Assembly (NCBI GenBank): GCA_964572045.1
Contig: CAZNEI010000010.1
Location: 4,310-68,309 of the forward strand
Source: CBDCKR01 sp964572045
Lineage (GTDB): Bacteria > Gemmatimonadota > Gemmatimonadetes > Longimicrobiales > Gaopeijiaceae
Reading direction: 5' to 3'
DNA length: 64,000 nt
How positions within the stretch are numbered: position 1 is the first letter of the stretch; each line of letters begins with the position of its first letter. Shown here one piece after another: positions 33,043 to 42,431 of this stretch. The position numbers were made by a program, and so were the translations under genes. The notes under the pieces were generated by a model. The model did not search any database. It was not told where the DNA came from and saw only the letters and a program-made list of their open reading frames with translations.

Positions 33043-34038
33043 CTATAGAGCCCCGGCTCTCATGAGGTCATGCAGGTGTACAATTCCCTCGAGAACGCCG
33101 TCGCCGTCGACAACGGGAAGGGCCATGATCCCGTGCGACTCCATCCGGTGGATCGCGGCGGAGCCGAGCTCGTCGGCGCGGGCCACCTTCGGCGACGCAT
33201 TCATCGCCTCGCGCACGGATCGGTCGAGAAAGTCCTCGCACCTCTCCATCAGTCGGGTGAGGTCGCCGGCCGTGATCACGCCGACGACCCTCTCCTGCCC
33301 ATCGACGATGGGCACGGTGCCGCGCTGCTCGGCCAACGGCACGATGCAGTCACGCATGACGGCCACGCTCTCTAGGCGTGGGAACCCCTGTGCGATCATG
33401 ACGTCTCTTACACGCACCGTGAGCTTTCGTCCCAATGAGCCGCCGGGATGGAGCAGGGCGAAGTCCTCCTTGCGGAAGCCCTTCTGCTGGAGGAGCACCA
33501 CCGCCAAGGCGTCCCCCATCGCCAGCGCGGCGGTCGTCGACGAGGTGGGCGCCAGGTCCATCGGGCAAGCTTCCTCGTCCACCGAACAGTCGAGCGTGAC
33601 GGCGGAGAGGGAGGCCAGGGGGGAGTCGGCCGTCCCCGTCAACGCGATGACCGGCACTCCGGTCCGCAGGAGATAGTCGACCAGCCCGGACAGCTCCGAC
33701 GTCTCCCCGCTCTTGGAGATCAGGATGGCGACGTCCTCCCTGCCCACGATCCCGAGGTCGCCGTGGAGCCCCTCGACCGGGTGCAGGAAGGTGGCGGGCG
33801 TTCCCGTGGACGTGAGGGTGGCCGCGATCTTTCGGCCGATGATTCCGCTCTTGCCGATCCCCGAGACGACGACCCTCCCGCTGCACCGGGCCAGCAGCAT
33901 CACCCCCGCCCGAAACTCTTCGCCCACCCGCTCCGCCAGGCGTTCGACCGATCGGGCCTCGAGCCGCAGAACGCGGCGAGCCTCTCCGAGCAGGGAGTCC
34001 GCGCGGCCTCGGGCTTCGGGTCCGTGCACCGAGGTCAC
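33043..34038 (-). CDS. kdsD: Arabinose-5-phosphate isomerase, KpsF/GutQ family (331 aa)
   Basis: Converts ribulose 5-phosphate to arabinose 5-phosphate, the first step to Kdo. An N-terminal SIS domain (GRVVVSGIGKSGIIGRKIAA, HPVEGLHGDLGIV, ISKSGETSEL, LAPTSSTTAALAMGDALAV) is followed by two CBS domains (VRDVMIAQGF..., VREAMNASPKV...HGIMALPVVD). Start GTG 34038 overlaps the kdsC stop as GTGA and gives the family length of about 330; the frame stays open upstream within kdsC. Confidence 0.93.
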   Translation of the reverse strand: MTSVHGPEARGRADSLLGEARRVLRLEARSVERLAERVGEEFRAGVMLLARCSGRVVVSGIGKSGIIGRKIAATLTSTGTPATFLHPVEGLHGDLGIVGREDVAILISKSGETSELSGLVDYLLRTGVPVIALTGTADSPLASLSAVTLDCSVDEEACPMDLAPTSSTTAALAMGDALAVVLLQQKGFRKEDFALLHPGGSLGRKLTVRVRDVMIAQGFPRLESVAVMRDCIVPLAEQRGTVPIVDGQERVVGVITAGDLTRLMERCEDFLDRSVREAMNASPKVARADELGSAAIHRMESHGIMALPVVDGDGVLEGIVHLHDLMRAGAL

Positions 34039-34604
34039 GATCCAGAGCGGGCATCGAGGTAGCCTTGGACGAGCCCGCGCCACTGCCCCCTCGCCATCAG
34101 CAGCGCCTCGGCGAACTCCCGCACGGCACCGGCCCCGCCGCCCGCCCTCGTGCTCCATCCCGCCGCCTGGCGGACCTCGGCCACGGCGTTCGGCACCGAG
34201 ACGGCCAGACCGACGCGTTCGAGGACGGGAAGGTCCGCCAGGTCATCGCCCATCATCGCCACCTCCTCCCATCCCACGTCACGCTCGCCGAGCAGCTCGC
34301 GCACCAGCGGGAGCTTGGCCGCGCCGGGATCCTGGTGGCATTCGGTCACCCCGAGCTCCTGCGCTCTCCGGGCCGTGGCCTCCGAGACCCGGCCCGATAC
34401 GATGACCACTTCGATTCCGGCCCAGCGCAGCATCTTCACGCCCAGCCCGTCCTGCACGTGAAAGCGCTTGAGCTCGATCGTGCGGCCCCGCGGCTCGGCT
34501 CCGATGTAGAGCCCTCCGTCGGTCAGGACGCCGTCCACGTCCAGAATGACCAGGCGGATCGCGCGGGCCACGTCCGGGGAGATCCGATCCGCGGGGCTCG
34601 CCAT
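34035..34604 (-). CDS. kdsC: 3-deoxy-D-manno-octulosonate 8-phosphate phosphatase (189 aa)
   Basis: HAD-superfamily C0 phosphatase releasing Kdo from Kdo-8-phosphate. The nucleophile motif is VILDVDGVLTDG with D22 and D24; the later VIVSGRVSEATARRA holds motif II and AMMGDDLADLPVL motif IV. Length and lack of a cap domain match KdsC. It lies 6 nt after kdsA and overlaps kdsD. Confidence 0.93.
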   Translation of the reverse strand: MASPADRISPDVARAIRLVILDVDGVLTDGGLYIGAEPRGRTIELKRFHVQDGLGVKMLRWAGIEVVIVSGRVSEATARRAQELGVTECHQDPGAAKLPLVRELLGERDVGWEEVAMMGDDLADLPVLERVGLAVSVPNAVAEVRQAAGWSTRAGGGAGAVREFAEALLMARGQWRGLVQGYLDARSGS

Positions 34605-34610
34605 CTCGGG

Positions 34611-35429
34611 TCAGGCCGTCCGCGAGGGAGCGGAAGAGATCGGCGCGGCGAGCGCGGAGCGCACGGCGAGCGCCTGCTCCAAGACCGCCCTCAGTGCGTC
34701 GAGCGGAAGCATGTTGGATCCGTCCGAAGGCGCCACTGAGGGGTTCGGATGGGTTTCGAGGAACAGCCCGTCGCACCCGGCGGCGACGGCGGCGCGCACG
34801 AGAGGCGCGATGAACTCGGGGTCCCCGCCACTCGACCCGTCGGCTCGGCCGGGACGCTGCACCGAATGGGTCCCGTCGAAGAGGGTCGGAGTCTGGCAGG
34901 CCCTTCGAATCCGCCGAAAGGACCGCATGTCGACGACCAGATTGCCGTACCCGAAGAAGGTCCCCCTCTCGGTGACCACAACCTCCGGGGCCCCCGCGCT
35001 CCGCACCTTCTCGACAGCGCCCCGCATGTCGTCGGACGACATCCACTGACCCTTCTTGACGTTGACCACCTTCCCGGTCGCTCCGGCGGCTCGGAGCAGA
35101 TCGGTCTGCCTGCACAGGAACGCGGGAATCTGCAGGACGTCTGCGACCTCGGCGGCCCGGGCGGCCTGGGCGGCCTCGTGGATGTCGGTGAGGGTCGGAA
35201 GTCCCGTCTCGTCCCTCACCCTCTCGAGCAGCGGCAGCCCGGCCTCGAGTCCCGGACCCCGGGCGGATGCGGCCCGGGAGCGATTCGCCTTGTCGAAGGA
35301 CGCCTTGAAGACGACCGGAAGGCCCAGCACCGACGACAGGAGAGCCAGTCGCCGGCCCACCTCGAGATTGAGCCCCTCATCCTCCAGGACACACGGACCC
35401 GAGACGAGCGTGAACCCCTCGAACATCAT
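34611..35429 (-). CDS. kdsA: Kdo-8-phosphate synthase (272 aa), metal-dependent class
   Basis: Condenses phosphoenolpyruvate and arabinose 5-phosphate. Conserved blocks: FKASFDKANRSR, LPTLTDIHE, VLQIPAFLCRQTDLL, KVVNVKKGQWMS, LFDGTHSVQRPG and LETHPNPSVAPSDG. C13 in VSGPCVLED takes the place held by Asn in the E. coli enzyme, which marks the metal-dependent (Aquifex-like) class. Start ATG 35429 overlaps the pyrG stop; the second codon is also ATG. Confidence 0.95.
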   Translation of the reverse strand: MMFEGFTLVSGPCVLEDEGLNLEVGRRLALLSSVLGLPVVFKASFDKANRSRAASARGPGLEAGLPLLERVRDETGLPTLTDIHEAAQAARAAEVADVLQIPAFLCRQTDLLRAAGATGKVVNVKKGQWMSSDDMRGAVEKVRSAGAPEVVVTERGTFFGYGNLVVDMRSFRRIRRACQTPTLFDGTHSVQRPGRADGSSGGDPEFIAPLVRAAVAAGCDGLFLETHPNPSVAPSDGSNMLPLDALRAVLEQALAVRSALAAPISSAPSRTA

Positions 35430-37090
35430 GCCCCGGCGGCCAGTACGGCTCCCCCTTCGGCAGCCGGCTCCGGCCGGCGCATGAAGGCGACCGCCGCCTC
35501 GATGAACGAAGCGAACAGCGGGTGGGGCGTCGTGGGACGGCTCTTGAGCTCGGGATGGAACTGGCAGCCGATGAACCAGGGGTGCGCGGGGAGCTCGACG
35601 ATCTCCACCAGGCCCTCGTCGGGCGACGTGCCCGACATCAGGAGGCCGTTCCGTTCGAACAACCGCCGGTACGCGTTGTTGACCTCGTAGCGGTGACGGT
35701 GTCGCTCGCTGATCTCGCCGACCCCGTAGATGTCGTGCACCCGTGAATCGGGGCGCAGCTGGGCCGGGTATTTGCCCAGCCGCATCGTGCCGCCCTTCTC
35801 GGTCACCTTGAGCTGGGAGTCCATGAGGCAGATGACGGGATCGGCGGCGTCATCGACGAATTCGACGGAGTGGGCGCCCCGCAGGCCGCAGACGTTTCGC
35901 GCGAACTCGATGATGGCGCACTGAAGGCCCAGGCAGATCCCGAAGAACGGCAGGCCGTTCTCACGGGCCCACCGGATCGCCATGAGCATCCCCTCGACGC
36001 CGCGCTCCCCGAACCCCCCCGGTATCAGAAGCCCGTCGAATCCTTGGAGGTGGTCCAGGTCCCCGGCTTGGTGGCGCTCCGAGGACACCCACTCGATGTC
36101 GACCTTCACGTCGTTCGCGATGCCGCCGTGGACAAGTCCTTGCTGCACCGACTTGTAGGCGTCCACGAGCTCGGTGTACTTGCCCACCACGGCGATTCTC
36201 ACGGTGCCCGCCGACGGCTCTGTGATCCGCTCGACGATCGAGCTCCACTCCTTGAGTTTGGTGGGCGGAGCCTTGACGCCGAGCAGGTCCAGGACCACGT
36301 CGTCGAGCCGCTGCCGCCACAGCTCCAGCGGAACCTGGTAGATCGTCTTGACGTCGCGGGTTTCGATGACGCCGCTCAACGGCACGTTCGTGAACAGGGC
36401 GATCTTCCGCTTGATGCTGTCGTCGAGCGCGTGCTCGGACCGGCAGACGAGGATGTCGGGCTGAATCCCGGTCTGCATGAGCTCGCGCACGGAGTGTTGC
36501 GTGGGCTTGGTCTTCAGCTCGCCCACCGCCGCGATGTAGGGGACAAGGGTGAGGTGGATGAAGATGACGTTCCCCCGCCCCTCGTCCTGGCGGAACTGCC
36601 GGAACGCCTCCAGAAACGGAAGGCTCTCGATGTCGCCGACCGTGCCCCCGATCTCGGTGATCACCACGTCGTGCTCGGGAGCCAGAAGCCGCAGGCGCCT
36701 CTTGATCTCGTCGGTGATGTGCGGGATGACCTGCACCGTGGAGCCCAGGTATTCCCCCTTGCGCTCCTTGTTGATGACCTCCTGATAGATGCGGCCGGTC
36801 GTGACGTTGTTCGCTTGCGAGAGCGACTCGTCGATGAAGCGCTCGTAGTGTCCCAGGTCGAGGTCCGTCTCGGCTCCGTCGTCGGTGACGTAGACCTCTC
36901 CGTGCTGGAACGGCGACATCGTTCCGGGATCCACGTTGATGTACGGATCGAACTTCTGGATCGTGACTCGCAAGCCGCGATCCTTGAGGATCCGGCCGAG
37001 CGATGCCGCCGTGATTCCCTTTCCGAGAGAAGAGACCACGCCGCCGGTCACGAAGATGTACTTGGTCCGCTCAACGTGAGGTTCGGTCAT
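35426..37090 (-). CDS. pyrG: CTP synthase (554 aa)
   Basis: Makes CTP from UTP, ATP and glutamine. The synthetase domain starts TKYIFVTGGVVSSLGKGITA and keeps KFDPYINVDPGTMSPFQHGE and TEIGGTVGDIESLPF. The C-terminal glutamine amidotransferase domain has its nucleophile C386 in GICLGLQCAI and the His/Glu pair in CQFHPELKSRP. Start ATG 37090 fits the family N-terminus; the frame is open upstream into kdsB. The placement between kdsB and kdsA makes sense because KdsB consumes CTP. Confidence 0.96.
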   Translation of the reverse strand: MTEPHVERTKYIFVTGGVVSSLGKGITAASLGRILKDRGLRVTIQKFDPYINVDPGTMSPFQHGEVYVTDDGAETDLDLGHYERFIDESLSQANNVTTGRIYQEVINKERKGEYLGSTVQVIPHITDEIKRRLRLLAPEHDVVITEIGGTVGDIESLPFLEAFRQFRQDEGRGNVIFIHLTLVPYIAAVGELKTKPTQHSVRELMQTGIQPDILVCRSEHALDDSIKRKIALFTNVPLSGVIETRDVKTIYQVPLELWRQRLDDVVLDLLGVKAPPTKLKEWSSIVERITEPSAGTVRIAVVGKYTELVDAYKSVQQGLVHGGIANDVKVDIEWVSSERHQAGDLDHLQGFDGLLIPGGFGERGVEGMLMAIRWARENGLPFFGICLGLQCAIIEFARNVCGLRGAHSVEFVDDAADPVICLMDSQLKVTEKGGTMRLGKYPAQLRPDSRVHDIYGVGEISERHRHRYEVNNAYRRLFERNGLLMSGTSPDEGLVEIVELPAHPWFIGCQFHPELKSRPTTPHPLFASFIEAAVAFMRRPEPAAEGGAVLAAGA

Positions 37091-37092
37091 CG

Positions 37093-37872
37093 CTATTTCG
37101 TCGGCTGAAGATTGTCGATCCTGGCCAGCTTCTGTTCCATCCGAACCGCGTCGGCGGGCGTGTCGACGCCCGGGTCCGCCTGACCCACGACGGCAACGCC
37201 GATGCGCAGGCCCGCCTCGAGCGGCCTCAGCTGCTCCAACTGCTCCAGGCGCTCGAGCGTGGACGGCGCCAGCGCCACGCACCGGGCCAGCGCGTCGGGC
37301 GCGTAGGCATAGATGCCGATGTGGCGCAAGAACGGCTCCCTTTCAAGGTCCTCGCGATCCGGCTTCCTGTCCCGCATGTAGGGAATCGGCGCGCGTGAGA
37401 AGTAGAGCGCCCTTCCTCCCCCGGCCCGTACGACCTTCACGGCCGAGGGATCCTTGCGGGTGGCCTCGTCCATGAGCGGGGTGGCGCACGTCCCGATCTC
37501 CCACGCATCGTCGCGGACCAGGGAGATGGCAGCCGCCAGGTGCAGCTCCCTCAGGAGTGGCTCGTCCCCCTGGATGTTGGCGACCACGTCGAAGCCCTCG
37601 AACGCCGGCCGCCGGGCCACCTCAGCCACGCGATCGGTTCCCGAAGGGTTCTCGACCGAGGTCATCTCGACCGGAGCCCCCATCGCCAGGCACACGTCGG
37701 CCACCTCTTGACTGTCGGTGGCCACCACGGCGTGATCGAGTACCCGCATCGTCGCGACCCGGCGCCATACCCATTCGATCAGGGGCCTACCGAGGAGCGG
37801 GTAGAGGGGCTTGTTGGGGAGGCGGGTAGAGGCAAGCCGCGCCGGCACGACGCCGAGAACGCGGCCCCTCAT
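37093..37872 (-). CDS. kdsB: CMP-Kdo synthetase (259 aa)
   Basis: Activates Kdo with CTP. Family motifs: VVPARLASTRLPNKPLYPL at the N-terminus, VVATDSQEVADVC, VENPSGTDRVAEVA, ANIQGDEPLL and YFSRAPIPYMRD. First gene of the long envelope run; its stop is 2 nt before the pyrG start. The spacer upstream (37873-38004) has no clear promoter hexamers. Confidence 0.95.
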   Translation of the reverse strand: MRGRVLGVVPARLASTRLPNKPLYPLLGRPLIEWVWRRVATMRVLDHAVVATDSQEVADVCLAMGAPVEMTSVENPSGTDRVAEVARRPAFEGFDVVANIQGDEPLLRELHLAAAISLVRDDAWEIGTCATPLMDEATRKDPSAVKVVRAGGGRALYFSRAPIPYMRDRKPDREDLEREPFLRHIGIYAYAPDALARCVALAPSTLERLEQLEQLRPLEAGLRIGVAVVGQADPGVDTPADAVRMEQKLARIDNLQPTK

Positions 37873-38004
37873 CGGTCCCTTGGGGGACGCGAGGCGAAGC
37901 CCGACGATGCAAGGATCACGCCCGTCAAGATATCCGAGGCCGACGTGGGGAGCAACGGCCCCGGGCGCCAGCGGGTGCGATGCCCCCCTGCGTGGTGCCG
38001 GCCC

Positions 38005-38598
38005 CTAGAGGGCGAGGAAATTGGCAAGCAGAACCTTGCCGTGCTCGGAGAAGTGGGACTCCGGATGGAACTGGACCCCCCACAGGGGAAGCTCCAGGTG
38101 CCGCATCGCCTGGACCTCGGTTCGGCCCCCTTCGGCGTCGCTCCAGGCCACGGGAACGAGCGCCTCGGGCAACGAGGGCTCATCGGTGACGAGGGAATGG
38201 TAGCGGGCCGCGGTGAACGGAGACGGAATGCTCTCGAAGATCCCCTCCCCCGTGTGCTTCACCAGCGTCGTCTTGCCGTGCATGACGCGGTCGGCCCGGA
38301 CCGTGACCCCGCCGAACGCCTCGCCCAGCGCCTGGTGGCCGAGGCAGACGCCCAGGATCGGAACGCGAGGCCCGAGGATCCTGAACAGATCGATGCTGAC
38401 GCCGGCCTCCTGCGGCGTGCAGGGGCCCGGAGAGACGACCACGCGATCGGGGTCCAGAGCGGCGATCTCCTCCACGGACCGTTCGTCGTTGCGGACCACG
38501 CAGATCTCCGCCCCCAGCTCACCCAGGTGCTGCACCAGGTTGAAGGTGAAGGAGTCGTAGTTGTCGAGGACGAGCACCATGGTCTGCGCACGGGCCAA
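38005..38598 (-). CDS. Glutamine amidotransferase subunit of anthranilate/aminodeoxychorismate synthase (197 aa)
   Basis: Class I amidotransferase that supplies ammonia to TrpE or PabB. The start MVLVLDNYDSFTFNLVQHLG is diagnostic of TrpG/PabA; the nucleophile is C85 in GVCLGHQALGE; the His and Glu lie in WGVQFHPESHFSEHG. No trpE or pabB partner is next to it in this window, so it may serve both pathways. Start is either 38598 or the ATG at 38580 (residue 7), which gives the more typical N-terminus. Confidence 0.9.
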   Translation of the reverse strand: MARAQTMVLVLDNYDSFTFNLVQHLGELGAEICVVRNDERSVEEIAALDPDRVVVSPGPCTPQEAGVSIDLFRILGPRVPILGVCLGHQALGEAFGGVTVRADRVMHGKTTLVKHTGEGIFESIPSPFTAARYHSLVTDEPSLPEALVPVAWSDAEGGRTEVQAMRHLELPLWGVQFHPESHFSEHGKVLLANFLAL

Positions 38599-38817
38599 CG
38601 CGACGGTCAGGGAGCTCCGAGCCTCGCGGCCGTCGCTCGGGGAGACGGAACAAGATATCGAAATGGAGCGCCGCGTCGACTCGCAGGGCCTCCGGTAGGC
38701 CCGAGAATGTCACGCGATCCCGTGCGTCGCGGGGCCGGGGTTCGGGGTGCGTGAGGTGGGGCGCCGTATCGGGCCGGCAGCGGAGGCCTGAGGCACGCAC
38801 CCGATCGCGCGACGCCC

Positions 38818-40620
38818 CTAGAAGTCCACCGGACGGAGGTAAGACTCTCCGATGGCGCTGGAGGAGAGCATCGCCACCGTGGGCAGCTCCCTCTTCCAGT
38901 GGGTCGAGGACAGGAGCCGCCACACGCGGTCGACCTCCGCCTTCGCGAAACCGGAGCCCTTGAGTTCATCGGCGCGGTACCCCTTCAGCAGCCAGTGGAG
39001 GATGGGGTCCGCACGATGGTAGGAGATGCCCAGCTCGTCTTCGTCGTGCACGCCCCGCACCAGATCGGCCGAGGCGGGCTTGTCGACGATCACGTCGGGG
39101 ATGCCGAGATGCCGCGCAAGGGCCCATACCTGGGTCTTGAAGAGGTCGCCGAGGGGATTGATCGGCGGAGAGTCGTCGGCATGCCAGGTGTAGTAGCCGA
39201 GAAGCCGTTCCGACTTGTTGCCCGTACCCAGCGGAAGCGCCCGCAGCTTGGCCGACTGGTCGAAGAGGATGACCGAGCGGAGGCGCGCCGCGAGGTTCCC
39301 CCGGCGCAGAGGCGAGAGGTCCGGCTCGTGGCTCTGCACGTAGGCGTCGACGGGACCCGTGATCTCGATCGTGCGGCCCTGGGCGCCGGTGGCCTTCAGC
39401 ATGAGCGCGGCATGGTCCAGGCTTTCCTGACTCGACGTGGAGTAGGGCAGTCTGAAGCCGACGACGTTCTCGGGGCCGAGGGCGCGCACGGCCAGCGAGA
39501 ACGAGACGCTGGAGTCCACACCGCCCGAGAGCCCCACCACCACCCTCTTGAAGCCGCGGCGGGTCGCCACTTCCTCCCGGATGAACTCCAGGAGCACCCT
39601 CTCGACCAGCGCCATGTCGAGGTCGAGGACCGATCCGTCGTCGGGATCGAGGGGAGGATGAGGCGCGCCGGCCGAGAGATCGGAGGCCGGAGCCTCCCGA
39701 GCCGGCTCCTCGTGGCCCAGGTCGCCGATTCCGGCGCCGGGCTCCCGGGAGCGGGTCAGCGCGCTCTGGAGGTTGGGCAGCATCTGCTTCAGGTCCGCCA
39801 ACAGGGGCGACTCGGCTCGGGCCCGGTCGATCGCCGAGGGCGCCAGCGACACGACCGTCACCCCCTCCTCGAACAGAGGGCCGCGGCCCAGGACCCGCCC
39901 GTCGGGTCCCACGGCCATCGATCCACCTGGGAACACCTTGCCGCCCTCCGACCCGATGAGCTGGCTCACGACGGCGAAGACCCCGTGCTCCACCGCCGCC
40001 GCAGGCAGGAGCGCATCCCAACGGCGCAGGTTCTCGGGGCGCCCCTGGCTGCTGGGAGTCAGGTCCCGGGCCGGAGAAGCGCTCACGGCGATGATGAGCT
40101 CGGCACCCCCGAGGGCCAGGATCGTGGCCGGCAGGGAGTGCCACATCTCTTCGCAGATCAGCATGCCTGCACGCGCCCAGCGCGTATCGAATGCACGGAC
40201 CTCCCGGCCCGGCTCCACGAACCGGGCTTCGTCGAAGAGGCCGTAGGTGGGGACGAACATCTTGCGGTGGACGTGGACCGGCTCGTAGCCGCGCTTCCCG
40301 GGGCTGAAGTATCCGACGCTGTTGTGCAGGCTTCTCCGGTGGCGTTCGTAGAAGCCGAGCACGACGTCCGGAGCCCCCCGAGGCGGACTCCCGAGGCCCC
40401 CGACGATCTCGTCGACGGAGCGGGCCGCCTCGGCCACGCCTCCCTCCAGGAAGTACCCGCTCGTCGCCGCTTCCGGAAAGACGAGCAGATCGAGCGTGCC
40501 GGCGTGGTCCCTCGCCAACCCGCCAATCCCGGCCAGATTGACATCCACGGCGGCCTTGGAGGGCTTGAACTGGGCCAGTCCCACCCTGAGGTGGGCCGGC
40601 CCGACCGATCGCTTCATCAC
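38818..40620 (-). CDS. nadE: Glutamine-dependent NAD+ synthetase (600 aa)
   Basis: An N-terminal nitrilase-fold glutaminase (catalytic E50 in FPEAATSGY, K120 in VHRKMFVP, C156 in LICEEMW) feeds ammonia to a C-terminal NAD synthase with the pyrophosphate loop VVGLSGGVDSSVS and GTGNKSERLLGYYTWHADD. It converts deamido-NAD to NAD in the cytoplasm. Start at 40620 begins with two methionine codons. A TAGCTT hexamer (40660-40665, minus strand) is a possible -10. Divergent from the S41 protease gene. Confidence 0.95.
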   Translation of the reverse strand: MMKRSVGPAHLRVGLAQFKPSKAAVDVNLAGIGGLARDHAGTLDLLVFPEAATSGYFLEGGVAEAARSVDEIVGGLGSPPRGAPDVVLGFYERHRRSLHNSVGYFSPGKRGYEPVHVHRKMFVPTYGLFDEARFVEPGREVRAFDTRWARAGMLICEEMWHSLPATILALGGAELIIAVSASPARDLTPSSQGRPENLRRWDALLPAAAVEHGVFAVVSQLIGSEGGKVFPGGSMAVGPDGRVLGRGPLFEEGVTVVSLAPSAIDRARAESPLLADLKQMLPNLQSALTRSREPGAGIGDLGHEEPAREAPASDLSAGAPHPPLDPDDGSVLDLDMALVERVLLEFIREEVATRRGFKRVVVGLSGGVDSSVSFSLAVRALGPENVVGFRLPYSTSSQESLDHAALMLKATGAQGRTIEITGPVDAYVQSHEPDLSPLRRGNLAARLRSVILFDQSAKLRALPLGTGNKSERLLGYYTWHADDSPPINPLGDLFKTQVWALARHLGIPDVIVDKPASADLVRGVHDEDELGISYHRADPILHWLLKGYRADELKGSGFAKAEVDRVWRLLSSTHWKRELPTVAMLSSSAIGESYLRPVDF

Positions 40621-40729
40621 GGGGGCTCCTGGACTTCGACAGGCCGACGACGTCTCTTCAAGCTAAGGAGTCGGAGGTCCAAGTCGTAGGCCCCCGGCCT
40701 CGCGAGGGAACGAGGCCCTTGGTCGGGGT

Positions 40730-40735
40730 TAGAAT
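40730..40735 (+). promoter_or_regulatory. Candidate -10 element for the S41 protease gene
   Basis: TAGAAT in the 154-nt divergent spacer, 39 nt before the ATG at 40775. No -35 partner at the right spacing. An AGAGGA Shine-Dalgarno-like stretch lies close to the start codon. Confidence 0.35.
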
Positions 40736-40774
40736 CCGGCCGGGCAAGCACTCGAGGCCACCCAAAGAGGACTC

Positions 40775-42403
40775 ATGCACCGGAAGATCTTCGTCTGCCT
40801 GTCGGCGATCGCCCTCGCCGTGGCGCTCCCCGCCGCCGCCCAATCCTCGAGTGAGGCGGAGCGCCGCCGGACCGGGGACCAGGATGTGGTCTCCGGCGGG
40901 GCGCAGACGTTCCTGGGCGCCTTCCAGGCGATTCGCGACTACGGCCTCCAGATCCTGGCCGACTCGGCCCTGTGGGATCGCGCCGTGGACGGGCTCATCC
41001 GGGAGCTCGACGATCCCTACGCCCAGGTCTTCAACCCTGAGGAGTTCGCGGAGTTTCGCGAGAGCAACACCGGGAACTACGCCGGGATCGGCGTGCAGAT
41101 CACCAACCTGAACGAGGCGATCACGATCACCGCGGTGTTCCGGGGCACACCGGCCGAACGAGCCGGACTTCAGGTCGGAGACCTCATCATCGCCGTCAAC
41201 GACGTGAGCACGGAGGGCTGGACCACGAGGATCGTCTCGGACTCCATCCGAGGCCGGGTGGGCACGCCGGTGAGGCTGGCGATCGCGCGACAGGGCCTCA
41301 TGGCGCCGCTGACCCCGAGCATCCTCCGAGACAGCGTGCACGTCTCCGCCGTGGCATCGGGCCTCGTGGGCATGGGCGTCGGATACATCGACCTCGACCG
41401 CGTGGCTCGGTCCTCGTCCGAGGAGGTCGAGGCGGCCCTCCAGGAGTTCGAGACGGCCCGCGGCGTGATCTTGGATCTGAGAGGAAACCCGGGAGGCTAC
41501 CTCGACGAGTCGCTCAGAATCGGTGACCTCTTTCTCGACCCGGGCCTCCGGCTCGCGAGCGCCGAGAGCCGCGTGCCGGGCCAAACCGGCAGGAACCAGG
41601 ATGAGGTCTGGAACGCCCAGACGTCCGACAGGATTCCGGGCAAGCCGGTCGTGGTGCTCGTCGATCGGTTCTCTGCCTCGGCCTCCGAGATCGTGGCCGG
41701 GGCGCTCCAGGACCACGATCGGGCCCTCGTGCTCGGAGAGCGCACCTTCGGCAAGGGTGTCTTCCAGAACGTCTTCCAGCTCAACAAGGATCGGCATCTG
41801 CGGCTGACCACCGGCGAGTGGTTCACGCCCTTGGGGCGCTCCCTTCACCGCCCCCGCACCGGACAGGGTCGGCCCTTCGCCGAGGACCCCGACACGTTTC
41901 CGGTCGTCACGACGCCGGCCGGCCGTGAGCTGATCGCGGGCGGCGGGGTCTTCGTGGATCTTCGGATCGCCAACGACACGCTGACCCTGGCCGAGCGCGG
42001 CCTGCAGTCGCAGGCGGCCCGCGATGAGGTGCCGCTCGCGCTCCGGATCGAGGAGGTCGCCTTCTCCGAGGCCGAAGCGCGGCGGGAGGCGGGCGAGGAG
42101 CCCGCGATGGATCCGGCTGCGATGCAGGAGTTTCTCGCGGCCCTCGGACGCGAGGGGGTCGAATCCCGATACCTCGAGAACCCGGAGGTCATCGACTACC
42201 TGGAATGGCGCGTGTCGCAGAGGATCGCCGAGCGCATGGACCGGATCGGCCGCGCCATGGAGATCCGGTCCGAGCGCGACCCGGTCCTCGCCCACGCGAT
42301 CGGGCTCTTGGAGGAAGCGGCCACCCAGACCGAACTCTATGCGGCCGCCGAGCGGCTGAAGCAGACGATCGAGAACGGCGAGGAGAGTCCCGCGCCGAGG
42401 TAG
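40775..42403 (+). CDS. S41-family C-terminal processing peptidase with PDZ domain (542 aa)
   Basis: A Sec signal (cleavage near AAAQSS, about residue 23) targets it to the periplasm. The order is N-terminal helical region, PDZ domain (GIGVQITNLNEAITIT to IAVNDVSTEGW, about residues 105-155), then the protease core with VILDLRGNPGGYLDESL. The Ser-Lys dyad is S302 (in FSASASEI) and K327 (in TFGKGVFQ), 25 residues apart as in E. coli Prc. A ~170-residue C-terminal extension is helical and charged. Substrate unknown; family members trim envelope proteins. Confidence 0.92.
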   Translation: MHRKIFVCLSAIALAVALPAAAQSSSEAERRRTGDQDVVSGGAQTFLGAFQAIRDYGLQILADSALWDRAVDGLIRELDDPYAQVFNPEEFAEFRESNTGNYAGIGVQITNLNEAITITAVFRGTPAERAGLQVGDLIIAVNDVSTEGWTTRIVSDSIRGRVGTPVRLAIARQGLMAPLTPSILRDSVHVSAVASGLVGMGVGYIDLDRVARSSSEEVEAALQEFETARGVILDLRGNPGGYLDESLRIGDLFLDPGLRLASAESRVPGQTGRNQDEVWNAQTSDRIPGKPVVVLVDRFSASASEIVAGALQDHDRALVLGERTFGKGVFQNVFQLNKDRHLRLTTGEWFTPLGRSLHRPRTGQGRPFAEDPDTFPVVTTPAGRELIAGGGVFVDLRIANDTLTLAERGLQSQAARDEVPLALRIEEVAFSEAEARREAGEEPAMDPAAMQEFLAALGREGVESRYLENPEVIDYLEWRVSQRIAERMDRIGRAMEIRSERDPVLAHAIGLLEEAATQTELYAAAERLKQTIENGEESPAPR

Positions 42404-42431
42404 CCGACCTCGCCCCTCCGCATCCCGCGTC

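Noticed and set aside
38599..38817. Coding extension between pabA/trpG and nadE
   Set aside because: Open frames there are Arg/Pro-rich and overlap shadows; no family match seen.
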